18,406 bases of DNA from Phycisphaerae bacterium (GCA_030614945.1 JAUXAH010000008.1:1-18406); one strand, 5' to 3'; positions 1 to 6,835 are shown, counted from the first letter of the stretch. Notes: generated by a model not told the origin, from the sequence alone. Numbers and translations are program-made.

Positions 1-517
1 TTTCACACACCGGGACCTGCGCAACATCCTGCAATAACCCGCCGGTGGCGGCCTCCTCACTCTCAGCGTCAAAGCGAACATCAAGCTTAAAAACACGCTT
101 GACAGAGAGGTTGTGAAAATCAATACCGAAACGGCCCGAAAGATTTGACAACATAACCTCAATCTGCCGGCTCTTCTGCGCCTGCAAGGTAAACCATAAG
201 TTGTAGTAATGATGCCTGCGATAATTGTGAGAGACATTCTCCAGAGAATTAACCGCTTCGGCAACGGCCTGCAGGTTCTCTTCCGGAATATGTGCGGCGA
301 CCAGAGTGCTTGTCATACCAAGCGCACGATAATTTATCAGCGCAGAAATCCGCCGGATAACCCCCAGCTTCTTCAACTCTTTGATTTGCTGCAGAACTGT
401 CTTTTCATCGCTATTCAAATATCTTGCCAGATCGTCATACGGCTCTGCACAAATTGGCAGGCCGTCCTGAAGCTCGTTGCACAATCGTTTTTGGAATTTT
501 GTCAAACGCAAGCTCAA
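1..517 (-). CDS. ahbB: Siroheme decarboxylase (AhbA/AhbB family), C-terminus beyond the window
   Basis: Read on the minus strand, 172 codons stay open to the left edge. The start is TTG at 517, 5 nt after a strong GAGGAGGT site that overlaps the end of ahbD, so translation is probably coupled. The N-terminus is an Lrp/AsnC-type winged helix: LQDGLP near residue 16, then KELKKLGVIRRISALINYRALG. It is followed by an Lrp-like sensor half with VSHNYRRHHYYNLWFTL, which matches the conserved HxYRR...YN.W block of siroheme decarboxylases. The family removes two acetate carboxyls from siroheme to give didecarboxysiroheme. Single AhbA or AhbB subunits are usually about 150-170 aa. This frame already reaches 172 aa without a stop, so it may be an AhbA-AhbB fusion. 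Whether this half is A-like or B-like is not decided. It is less likely to be a true Lrp transcription factor, given the YRR/YN block and the adjacent ahbD. Confidence 0.8.
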   Translation of the reverse strand, partial: MSLRLTKFQKRLCNELQDGLPICAEPYDDLARYLNSDEKTVLQQIKELKKLGVIRRISALINYRALGMTSTLVAAHIPEENLQAVAEAVNSLENVSHNYRRHHYYNLWFTLQAQKSRQIEVMLSNLSGRFGIDFHNLSVKRVFKLDVRFDAESEEAATGGLLQDVAQVPVCE

Positions 518-528
518 TCTTTACCTCC

Positions 529-1674
529 TCACTTGTAATTACAAATCGGGTCCGCAGCCAAGTAATCGCCGCTCATCGCATAGGCCCTCGCCCTGCAGCC
601 ACCGCAGAGGGCAACATATTCACAAATTCCGCAATTACCCTTATAGGCCGACAGGTTGCGAATTTCTTTTAGAAACTCCGACCCGAGCCAAATCCTGCCG
701 AAATCAAAACCGTTTTCAATCAAATTACCTGCCGATACGTCAAGGAACCCGCAAGTTTGCACATCACCCCGATAGCTTATAAATCCAAACCCCCTGCCGC
801 CCATACAGCCGCTTGCCTCCTCGTTTAGCCCCTTAACGCCGGCTTCCCGGCACAGTCGAGCAAACTGGGGCCCGCACGTGACTCTCACTTCAATCGCCGA
901 TTCGAGTTTCAAACGAAGCAAAGCGTTGAGAAGTTTTTCGTACTCTGCCGGCTCAAGTATTTCCCCGGCAATTTCTTTGCCCCGGCCGGTCGGCACAAGG
1001 ATAAACGGATTGAAACAATAGGCCCCAAGCTTCTGAGCCAGTTCGGCTATCCTAAGTACCTCGGTAACATTGCTCTTTGTGATTGTGGTATTAATCTGGA
1101 AACGCACACCTGCCCGCTTTGCTGTTTCTGCAGCTTTGACAGCCGAGTCAAAAGCGCCGACACTTTGCCTGAACGCATCGTGGGTTCGGGCGGAGGCACC
1201 ATCCAGAGAAATAGATAAAGCTAACAAGCCGGCTTCTTTTAATCCGGCAACGGACTCGTCATCAATCGGGTACCCGCAGGTAGCCATTACCATCCGCAGC
1301 TCCAAATCCCGCCCATATCGAATGAGTTCGTAAATATCGCCGCGTTCCATCGGCTCACCGCCGGTCAGGATTATCAGGGGTTTGCTGAACTCCGCTACGG
1401 ACGCAAGTATTCTTTTGCACTGCTCGGCAGTCAACTCTTTTTCATTACCGCCGACACCGGCATTTGCCCGGCAGTGCCGGCAGTTGAACCGGCATCGGCG
1501 AGTAACTTCAAAAGCTATAAGACGGGGCTTACGTGATTTTCGATTTTCGATTTCCAATTTCCCATTCTCATCTGTCGTAATTCGATCCTCGCTATTCATA
1601 GTTGGCGAGTAGGTTAAATCGAGTATCGAGTCCGTCGGTACGGCGCCGGATGACGCACATCGAGTATCCGCCAT
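529..1674 (-). CDS. ahbD: AhbD-type radical SAM heme b synthase
   Basis: The 381-aa radical SAM protein carries the CX3CX2C cluster motif CRFNCRHC (residues 61-68), GGEP at 105-108, and a SPASM/twitch-like C-terminal cysteine set (C348, C351, C357, C360, C378) in CEYVALCGGCRARAYAMSGD. The C-terminal pattern GCMGGRGFGFIS...CGFLDVSAGN, with FILVPTGRGKE in the middle, matches AhbD as I remember it. AhbD converts iron-coproporphyrin III to heme b without oxygen. It could instead be the relative AhbC/NirJ. The stop overlaps the ribosome site of the downstream siroheme decarboxylase, so the two form an operon. ATG 1674 has AGGA 6 nt upstream and lies 31 nt from a promoter -10. However, residues 1-45 are not conserved and are partly built from short repeats. 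ATG 1599 (356 aa) is the alternative start but has no visible ribosome site. Confidence 0.8.
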   Translation of the reverse strand: MADTRCASSGAVPTDSILDLTYSPTMNSEDRITTDENGKLEIENRKSRKPRLIAFEVTRRCRFNCRHCRANAGVGGNEKELTAEQCKRILASVAEFSKPLIILTGGEPMERGDIYELIRYGRDLELRMVMATCGYPIDDESVAGLKEAGLLALSISLDGASARTHDAFRQSVGAFDSAVKAAETAKRAGVRFQINTTITKSNVTEVLRIAELAQKLGAYCFNPFILVPTGRGKEIAGEILEPAEYEKLLNALLRLKLESAIEVRVTCGPQFARLCREAGVKGLNEEASGCMGGRGFGFISYRGDVQTCGFLDVSAGNLIENGFDFGRIWLGSEFLKEIRNLSAYKGNCGICEYVALCGGCRARAYAMSGDYLAADPICNYK

Positions 1675-1699
1675 TAGGCGTCCTGCGGAGAGTATCGAG
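1621..1699. repeat. Short repeat GAGTATCGAG at the ahbD 5' end
   Basis: GAGTATCGAG occurs at 1621-1630 and 1690-1699, with a near copy at 1662-1670. The repeat spans the annotated start of ahbD and its leader, so the first codons of ahbD are made of repeat DNA. A second simple repeat, of GATTTTC/GATTTCC type around 1533-1560, encodes the LEIENRKSRK stretch just before the radical SAM domain. Confidence 0.5.
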
Positions 1700-1704
1700 C
1701 ATCA

Positions 1705-1733
1705 ATCATACGAAGACCGTGGGGATTATTCAA
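1705..1733 (-). promoter_or_regulatory. Sigma70-like promoter of the ahb operon
   Basis: On the minus strand, TTGAAT (1733-1728) and TATGAT (1710-1705) are separated by exactly 17 nt. This is 4/6 and 5/6 to consensus at ideal spacing. A start near 1698 would leave a leader of about 24 nt before ATG 1674. It is based on eye matching only; no regulator site is visible. Confidence 0.5.
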
Positions 1734-1845
1734 GGGGATTTTGTTCTTGTAAATAACCGCGCATAAACAGATTACTGCACGGGCTAAAACCTCTCTTATG
1801 TGCTGCTGCAACTTCAATCAAATGTGCAGGCCGGAGCGAAACGCA

Positions 1846-2064
1846 GGCCCCGAGCAATGCCGAGGGACCTAAAAAACCAATCATTGCGATGAGCGTGCGA
1901 AGCACGCAGTGCCTGTGCCCGCGAAAGCGGGTATTGCAATCTCAACTTCATCATTCGTTATTCCTTGTTCTCCCAAGTGGGATGGCCAAGCCCTCCGTAA
2001 GGAGTCCCAAGGACAGATATTGGATATTCCTCGCGGTCATTCTGAGACGCAGCAGAAGAATCTC
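1846..2064. repeat. Gene-free mosaic of short palindromic repeats
   Basis: This stretch is a chain of different small hairpins: GCCCCGAGC-AAT-GCCGAGGGAC (1847-1868, imperfect), GCGTGC-GAA-GCACGC (1893-1907), CCCGC-GAAA-GCGGG (1918-1931), TCCCA-AG-TGGGA (1971-1982), CTCC-GTAA-GGAG (1993-2004) and ATTCT...AGAAT (2039-2061). The last lies in a CATTCTGAG...AGAAGAATCTC context that I recognise as a repeat dispersed in many environmental bacterial genomes. The open frames that cross the region have no protein-like features. The flanking DNA at 1734-1845 shows nothing that I can identify. Confidence 0.6.
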
Positions 2065-2089
2065 ATGCGTAGTCAACCCGCGCAAAGGC

Positions 2090-2120
2090 AAAGGCCGGCC
2101 CATTTTCAGAGCCGGCCTTT
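2090..2120. terminator. Hairpin, possible bidirectional terminator
   Basis: A perfect 10-bp inverted repeat, AAAGGCCGGC (2090-2099) and GCCGGCCTTT (2111-2120), has an 11-nt loop. The arms begin with AAA and end with TTT, as in bidirectional intrinsic terminators, but neither side continues into a long T run. No gene obviously ends here, so it may be one more repeat of this spacer rather than a working terminator. Confidence 0.4.
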
Positions 2121-2164
2121 ATAAATCCTGCCTGTCTCGAACCCGATAGGCCCCTGCCGCCTGG

Positions 2165-2180
2165 CCCCGCAGAAGCGGGG
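2165..2180. repeat. GC-rich palindrome CCCCGC-AGAA-GCGGGG
   Basis: Perfect 6-bp stem with a 4-nt loop, similar in design to the hairpin at 1918-1931. No T tract follows. It is part of the same repeat-rich spacer and is not associated with a gene end. Confidence 0.5.
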
Positions 2181-2198
2181 AGCATTCTCCGCGGTAAA

Positions 2199-2281
2199 AT
2201 TTCTTCATGCAAATTCGCGGCTGTATTTCTCTGCGTAATCAGCGAAATCTGCATCTGATTTTCTTCGTGTCTTCGTAACGG
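2199..2281 (-). repeat. 'ACGAAGACACGAAG' type dispersed intergenic repeat
   Basis: Read on the minus strand, this stretch contains TTACGAAGACACGAAG, then GCAGATTTCGCTGATTACGC, GCAGAG and CCGCGAATTTGC. This vocabulary (CACGAAG, CGCAGATT, CGCAGAG, CCGCGAA) recurs in the spacers of many environmental bacterial genomes; this is recognised from memory and was not searched. It is non-coding here. Confidence 0.45.
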
Positions 2282-2294
2282 AAAAACTGGTGCA

Positions 2295-2332
2295 AAAAAG
2301 TGCGCAAAAAAGCGCATTTTTGCGCGCTTTTT
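2295..2332. terminator. Long A/T-bounded hairpin
   Basis: AAAAAGTGCGCAAAAA (2295-2310) pairs with TTTTTGCGCGCTTTTT (2317-2332) around the loop AGCGCA, with 15 of 16 positions complementary. Either strand would give a stem ending in a T5 run, as in a two-way intrinsic terminator. It stands between the minus-strand ahb side and the plus-strand symporter and could insulate the two. The A5 and T5 blocks inside the stem are unusual. Confidence 0.45.
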
Positions 2333-2419
2333 AACGATTTTCCCCACTTTTTTCCAGCCAACCTGCATATCTGATTGACACCGGCGCCGGGGCAGCGGGG
2401 TTTCATAGTTTCTATCTTC

Positions 2420-2447
2420 TTGCGGTTGGAGAGAGAAAAGCTATAAT
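2420..2447 (+). promoter_or_regulatory. Sigma70-like promoter of the symporter gene
   Basis: TTGCGG (2420-2425) is followed after 16 nt by a perfect TATAAT (2442-2447). Initiation near 2454 would give a leader of about 90 nt before the proposed start at 2546. A separate TTGACA at 2375-2380 has no good -10 partner at 16-18 nt. No operator or riboswitch fold was recognised in the leader. Confidence 0.5.
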
Positions 2448-2545
2448 GGCGGGGAATTTGATGGAACTAAGGCAATGTAATGACTTAGGGGATAGCTAAA
2501 AGGAAAGGATTTTGGCAGGGAAGGTTTAAATTAAGGAGTTCAAAA

Positions 2546-4453
2546 ATAGAATTAAGCAGCTTAGACATTGGCGTATTAGCGGTATTCTTTGTTTGTGTAA
2601 TTACCGTAGGTCTGTTCAAGAGCCGCAAAGAAAAAACCAGCGAAGATTACTTTCTGGCCGGTCGGGGCCTGAAATGGTGGTTGATCGGATTTTCACTAAT
2701 CGCGGCGAATATCTCGGCCGAGCAGTTTGTTGGAATGTCGGGCCAGGCGGCAAAAGGCTCGATTGGTTTGGCGGTGGCGAGCTACGAATGGGTCGCTGCG
2801 ATAACCCTGGTAGTGGTGGCGTTTTTCTTTTTGCCGAAGTTTCTCAAGAGCGGGATTTTCACGATACCTGAATACCTTGAGTACCGTTTCAATCACACAT
2901 CCCGATTAGTGATGTCGCTATTGATGGTGATTATCTATTTGGGAGTAACAATCCCTACGGTAATCTATCTTGGGGCCAAGGCGTTGAGTCCGTTGTTTAG
3001 AGAAGAGTTGATGGGCATACCGATCAACATCACAACGCTCTCCTGGTTTGTCGGTATCCTCGCGGGTGTATATGTTGCAGCGGGAGGCCTGAAGGCCTGC
3101 GCCTGGGCGGACCTGATTCAGGGGTCGGCCCTGATAATCGGCGGTGCGGTGATAATGGTGCTGACGTTTATGGCATTGGACGATCCGGGCAGGTTCGAGG
3201 GGATAGATGTTGCAGCGGTGAATACATCATTAGGTGTGGGGGACGGAGCGACATTTGGTGAGAAGTTCTCGGTGCTCAAAGAATCCAGTATGCACATGGT
3301 ACTGCCGCGGGCCAGCGACTTTCTGCCGTGGACGGCATTGCTGTTTGGTATCTGGATTCCGAACTTCTATTACTGGGGCCTGAACCAGTATATCATGCAG
3401 AGGACACTTGGTGCTCACTCCCTGCGTGAAGGGCAGAGGGGCGTGGTGTTTGCGGCTTTTCTGAAGCTGATTATTCCTTTTATCGTGTGCATTCCGGGGA
3501 TTATCGCGTTCACATTATACGGGGCGAAGATGCAGGAGAACGCAATGAACTTAGAGTCGCTGAATAAGCCTGTGTTAGAGACATTTGCCCAGGCCAAGAC
3601 GTCACCGACAGAAGCGCAAATGGTTATTCCATTCGACAGCGACTTTGCGCAGTTGCAACCGCAGCTTGCCGCAGAGGTGCTGTCGTTCAACGCAGCAGTA
3701 TTAGGCAAGGCCGTTCCGGAGGGCGAGAACCTCAGCGAAATCAACAGTAAACTACTCGATGGCGTGAATGAAAGTCACCCCCAAGTTGACGTCCGGCAAG
3801 AGCTGGTGGGCTATGACTACGACGGAGCATTTCCGCTGTTGATTCGGTACCTAACTCCGAGAGGGTTGCGGGGATTTGTATTGGCCGCGTTGATGGGAGC
3901 AGTGATTAGCTCTCTGGCATCGATGTTGAACGCAGCTTCGACGATCTTCACGATGGATATTTACAGAGAATGGTTCAATAAGAAGGCGGCACAGAAAGTC
4001 CTGGTGTGGGTAGGTCGCTGTTGCGTACCGATAGGTGTAATCATCGGGTGTCTGATCGCGCCGGTGCTGGCAAACCCCAGATTCAAGGGCGCTTTCGCTT
4101 TCATTCAAGAGTTCCAGGGATTCGTATCACCCGGCGTTCTGACGATATTCCTGTTCGGATTGTTTGTTAAATGGACGCCACGGTATTGTGGAGTATTAGG
4201 GTTAGTTCTTAGCCCGATTATCTACGGGATTCTGTTCTTCGGCTGGGGTGATATGGCCTTTCTGAACCGTATGGGAATCACAGTAGGCGCTATTGCGGCC
4301 ATCCTGCTATTAGTAACATTGATAAGGCCGATGAGGGAACGCATCGTACTGCCGGAGCAGACGAAGATTGAGTTGAACTGGTCTAAGGGTTCTGTGTACT
4401 TCGGCTTGTTTGTGACGCTTCTAACAGTAGTGCTTTACATCATATTCTGGTAG
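2546..4453 (+). CDS. SGLT-type solute:sodium symporter (SSS family), apparent AUA start
   Basis: This is a multi-pass inner-membrane protein of the solute:sodium symporter family, importing a sugar or related solute with Na+. Family marks near the N-terminus are SEDYFLAGRGLKWWLIGFSL and ANISAEQFVGMSG. The Na+-site helix reads SSLASMLNAASTIFTMDIY, very close to Vibrio SGLT. Similarity begins well before the first standard start (TTG 2681): the frame reads ELSSLDIGVLAVFF and on into the SEDYFLAGR block. Between the in-frame stop at 2486-2488 and 2681 there is no ATG, GTG or TTG. AAGGAG at 2533-2538 lies 7 nt before ATA 2546, exactly where the family's initiator Met belongs, giving 635 aa. A hydrophilic insert of about 100 residues (roughly 330-430) separates two membrane segments. 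The sugar-kinase neighbour suggests a sugar substrate, but the solute is not known. Confidence 0.85.
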   Translation: MELSSLDIGVLAVFFVCVITVGLFKSRKEKTSEDYFLAGRGLKWWLIGFSLIAANISAEQFVGMSGQAAKGSIGLAVASYEWVAAITLVVVAFFFLPKFLKSGIFTIPEYLEYRFNHTSRLVMSLLMVIIYLGVTIPTVIYLGAKALSPLFREELMGIPINITTLSWFVGILAGVYVAAGGLKACAWADLIQGSALIIGGAVIMVLTFMALDDPGRFEGIDVAAVNTSLGVGDGATFGEKFSVLKESSMHMVLPRASDFLPWTALLFGIWIPNFYYWGLNQYIMQRTLGAHSLREGQRGVVFAAFLKLIIPFIVCIPGIIAFTLYGAKMQENAMNLESLNKPVLETFAQAKTSPTEAQMVIPFDSDFAQLQPQLAAEVLSFNAAVLGKAVPEGENLSEINSKLLDGVNESHPQVDVRQELVGYDYDGAFPLLIRYLTPRGLRGFVLAALMGAVISSLASMLNAASTIFTMDIYREWFNKKAAQKVLVWVGRCCVPIGVIIGCLIAPVLANPRFKGAFAFIQEFQGFVSPGVLTIFLFGLFVKWTPRYCGVLGLVLSPIIYGILFFGWGDMAFLNRMGITVGAIAAILLLVTLIRPMRERIVLPEQTKIELNWSKGSVYFGLFVTLLTVVLYIIFW

Positions 4454-4462
4454 AAGTGTAAA

Positions 4463-4530
4463 GTGCCTAAAGTTCAGAGTGCCTAAAGCGCCTAAAATTA
4501 TGGATTATAACTTTAGCTCACTTTTTTCTT
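4463..4530 (+). terminator. GTGCCTAAAG repeats with terminator-like hairpin
   Basis: GTGCCTAAAG occurs at 4463-4472 and 4479-4488, with a shortened copy CGCCTAAAA at 4489-4497. The second copy (AGTGCCTAAAG, 4478-4488) can pair with CTTTAGCTCACT (4511-4522) through 6 + 4 bp and a small internal loop. It is followed by TTTTTTCTTT, giving an intrinsic-terminator shape after the symporter gene. A transcript might end here or be attenuated before the kinase gene. The hairpin arm is itself one of the repeat copies. Confidence 0.4.
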
Positions 4531-4563
4531 TGTGCCTTTAATGAAACTAAGAGGAACGAAAGA

Positions 4564-5808
4564 ATGTCAGCGAGTTCGCTTGATAAGGAAATGGTAGAAA
4601 AGTTAAAAGGCCTGGCCAAGCAAAACGGCCTGGATATTAGCGGCGCTAAGGTGCGCAGAAGCTCATCACGGTTCTGTCTGGGCGTTGAGCACGGCGATTA
4701 CAACGGGACAGAGCTTTTCGGCGTTGCAACCGACCGATTTATCTGGATGGCTTACAGAGCCAACGGGACCAACAAGGTTAGGTTATTTAGCGGGAATTTT
4801 CCAAACGACGGCGTTATCGAATTCAAATTGGGAGAGGTTCCTGAGCCGAAATCGGAAGAGATAGCGCAGACGTGGGGACGGTTTGCATACGGTGTCGAGT
4901 ATATTTTAAGACGGGAAGGTTACAAACTTTCGCAGGGAATCGACTGTGTTATCTTCGGGAATATCCCCGGCGGTGGGATGAGTCGGTCGGCGTCTTTGAC
5001 TTTGAATTTGATTTTGTCACTGCTTGAAGCTAATGAAATCGAGATAGGAGACAAGATGACGGTCGTCGACCTGGCCCAGGCCGTTGAAAACGACTATATT
5101 GGCTCGCCCTGCGGGAAGCTGGACCAGATAATGATATTGTTCGGGCGGGAAGGCAGGGGGACCTATTATAACCCAGCAAAGAGGTCTGTAGATTACGTCC
5201 AACTCGGGTCCGGTGTCACCGATTTTCGTATAGTGGTGCTTGATACGGGGACGGTTCGGCCTGGTCTTGAGAAGTCGACATATAAAATACGCAGGGCAGA
5301 ATGCGAGAAGCTGGTATCGATATTACAAAAAGCCAATTACGATATATCGTGCCTTGCGGATATCAAAGACGAGGCAATGTATGCGAAGATTATGGCCGAA
5401 TTCGGTGAGAGTTACCCTGATTTGTGCGACCGGCTAAAGTATATTTTTGTAGCGCAAAAGCGGTTCTATAAAATGCTCGAAGCCTGGAAGGCCAGCGACA
5501 TTGAAACGGTGGGTCAGATATTCAGGGAAGACGGCATAGGACTGCGTGATGCCTATAAGATATCGGGTGCGGAACTGGAGACAATGTGTGATATTGTTCG
5601 GACGGTGCCGGGTGTTTTAGGAGAGCGGATGTTAGGCGGTGGTGACAAGGGAGCATCGGGTGCTTTAGTTCGGGCTGAAAATATCGAAGCGGTTCAGCGA
5701 GCAGTTGATACGGCGTATCGGCGTAGTCACCCTGAATTTGCCGATAAATATGCCGTTCACATCTGCAAAGTTGTGGATGGTATCAGGGTTTATGAAGGTT
5801 CGCTTTAA
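4564..5808 (+). CDS. Galactokinase-like GHMP sugar kinase
   Basis: The 414-aa cytoplasmic kinase has the galactokinase motif order. Motif 1 is SSRFCLGVEHGDYNG (34-48), aligning with GRVNLIGEHTDYNG and keeping Arg36, Glu42, His43 and Asp45. The ATP loop is IPGGGMSRSASLTL (134-147). SPCGKLDQ (181-188) carries the expected catalytic base Asp187. The C-terminal glycine motif is RMLGGGDKGASG (355-366). LDTGTVRPGLEKSTYKIRRAECE matches the NTNVRHxL...Y..RR..CE segment of GalK. GalK phosphorylates galactose at C1 with ATP. Motif 1 and the sugar-binding area are clearly divergent, so another sugar is possible. The ATG follows GAGG by 9 nt. It lies 110 nt after the symporter in the same direction, consistent with uptake and phosphorylation of one sugar. 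L-arabinose or fucose kinase-like activity cannot be excluded. Confidence 0.8.
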   Translation: MSASSLDKEMVEKLKGLAKQNGLDISGAKVRRSSSRFCLGVEHGDYNGTELFGVATDRFIWMAYRANGTNKVRLFSGNFPNDGVIEFKLGEVPEPKSEEIAQTWGRFAYGVEYILRREGYKLSQGIDCVIFGNIPGGGMSRSASLTLNLILSLLEANEIEIGDKMTVVDLAQAVENDYIGSPCGKLDQIMILFGREGRGTYYNPAKRSVDYVQLGSGVTDFRIVVLDTGTVRPGLEKSTYKIRRAECEKLVSILQKANYDISCLADIKDEAMYAKIMAEFGESYPDLCDRLKYIFVAQKRFYKMLEAWKASDIETVGQIFREDGIGLRDAYKISGAELETMCDIVRTVPGVLGERMLGGGDKGASGALVRAENIEAVQRAVDTAYRRSHPEFADKYAVHICKVVDGIRVYEGSL

Positions 5809-5867
5809 TAGTGACAACGATGTGTGCAGAATCTTTACTGGTAAAACTACTATTATAACAGGTATTT

Positions 5868-6818
5868 ATGTCAGAAGAATGCTCAGCGGCAAAGAGGGGA
5901 GTTTTCAGTGCTGCTGTCTGTGCGAATAAGCAGATTGGGCAGTGGTTCTATCGGCTCGGACTGGAATTTTCAGGGGCTGGTGCAGAGTCTTTTGCTAATT
6001 TTAAGCCGGGACAGTTTGCCGAATTGGATGTTTCCGGTACCGCCCTACCGCCGGCGGAAGCCATACCGGAAGATTTGGCCGATGTGGCCGGGCGCAGGAT
6101 ACTGCTGCGGAGGCCTTTTAGTTTTTGTGATGTTACCGTCAAAGAAAATAAAACTTTCGCTGACATTCTTTATTGTGTTGTCGGGCCTGCAACTTTGCGA
6201 ATGACAACGCTATCGGCGGGTGATCCGGTCAGCATAATCGGGCCTTTGGGGAATGGTTTTTGGGTGCCGGACGGCAAGAAGACAGCCCTTCTGGTTGCCG
6301 GGGGGATGGGGGCTGGGCCATTAGAGCATCAGGCGAAGGTTTTTACGGCTGATTATTCTGATATTGGGGTGATTGCGTTTGCCGGTGCAAAGACGGTGAA
6401 AGAACTGCCTTTTGAGGTGCGATTGGACGGGATTTCGCAACAGTTGGGATTTTCATTACCGGAGTTTGCCAGGTTCGGCATAGAATCGCAGGTGGCAACG
6501 GATGACGGCTCGGCGGGGCTTGCCGGGCTTGTAACCGATTGTCTTTTGAAATGGCTTGGCCAGTCTGACTCAGCCGGTGAGGATATGATTATTTACGGCT
6601 GCGGGCCTGAGCCGATGCTGGCGCGAGTGGCTGAAATCGCCAAGCGAAAGAAAATCGACTGTCAGGTCAGTATGGAGCGGCGGATGGCCTGCGGGATTGG
6701 GCTGTGCCAGAGTTGTGCGGTGGAATGCAGAGTGGATGGCTCAAACGAGACTATTTATAAATTGTGCTGTGAGGATGGGCCGGTCTTTAATAGCAGAGAA
6801 GTGGTTTTTAGTTCGTAG
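5868..6818 (+). CDS. pyrK: Dihydroorotate dehydrogenase electron-transfer subunit
   Basis: The 316-aa flavoprotein passes electrons from PyrD to NAD+ in class 1B dihydroorotate dehydrogenase (pyrimidine synthesis). Visible features are the FAD-binding RPFS (82-85), the NAD-binding loop LVAGGMGAGP (142-151), IYGCGPEPM (242-250) and a C-terminal 2Fe-2S ligand set C275, C280, C283 and C300 or C301 in RRMACGIGLCQSC. The protein is longer than the usual 250-270 aa. Some of the excess is a loop between the first beta strands (about 56-78, rich in Pro, Ala and Glu) and before the iron-sulfur motif. The ATG at 5868 has no clear ribosome site. pyrD follows after 17 nt, so the two form an operon, probably joined with the upstream kinase (59-nt gap). 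Confidence 0.92.
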   Translation: MSEECSAAKRGVFSAAVCANKQIGQWFYRLGLEFSGAGAESFANFKPGQFAELDVSGTALPPAEAIPEDLADVAGRRILLRRPFSFCDVTVKENKTFADILYCVVGPATLRMTTLSAGDPVSIIGPLGNGFWVPDGKKTALLVAGGMGAGPLEHQAKVFTADYSDIGVIAFAGAKTVKELPFEVRLDGISQQLGFSLPEFARFGIESQVATDDGSAGLAGLVTDCLLKWLGQSDSAGEDMIIYGCGPEPMLARVAEIAKRKKIDCQVSMERRMACGIGLCQSCAVECRVDGSNETIYKLCCEDGPVFNSREVVFSS

Positions 6819-6835
6819 TTCATAGGTTTTAGTTT

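Noticed and set aside
1..517. Lrp/AsnC transcription regulator
   Set aside because: The N-terminal helix-turn-helix looks Lrp-like, but the YRR...YNLW block and overlap with ahbD fit a siroheme decarboxylase better.
1892..2180. Target-site duplications around the other palindromes
   Set aside because: The flanks of the hairpins at 1893, 1918, 2165 and 17115 were inspected. No matching direct repeats longer than about 5 bp were found, unlike the two copies at 13067 and 17279.
2063..2368. Minus-strand frame of 101 aa, and plus-strand frames around 1889-2149
   Set aside because: They consist of the palindromes and spacer repeats themselves; there is no ribosome site and no protein-like pattern.
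2448..2545. Riboswitch or leader peptide before the symporter
   Set aside because: A short ATG frame starting inside the -10 box exists but has no ribosome site, and no known riboswitch core was recognised.
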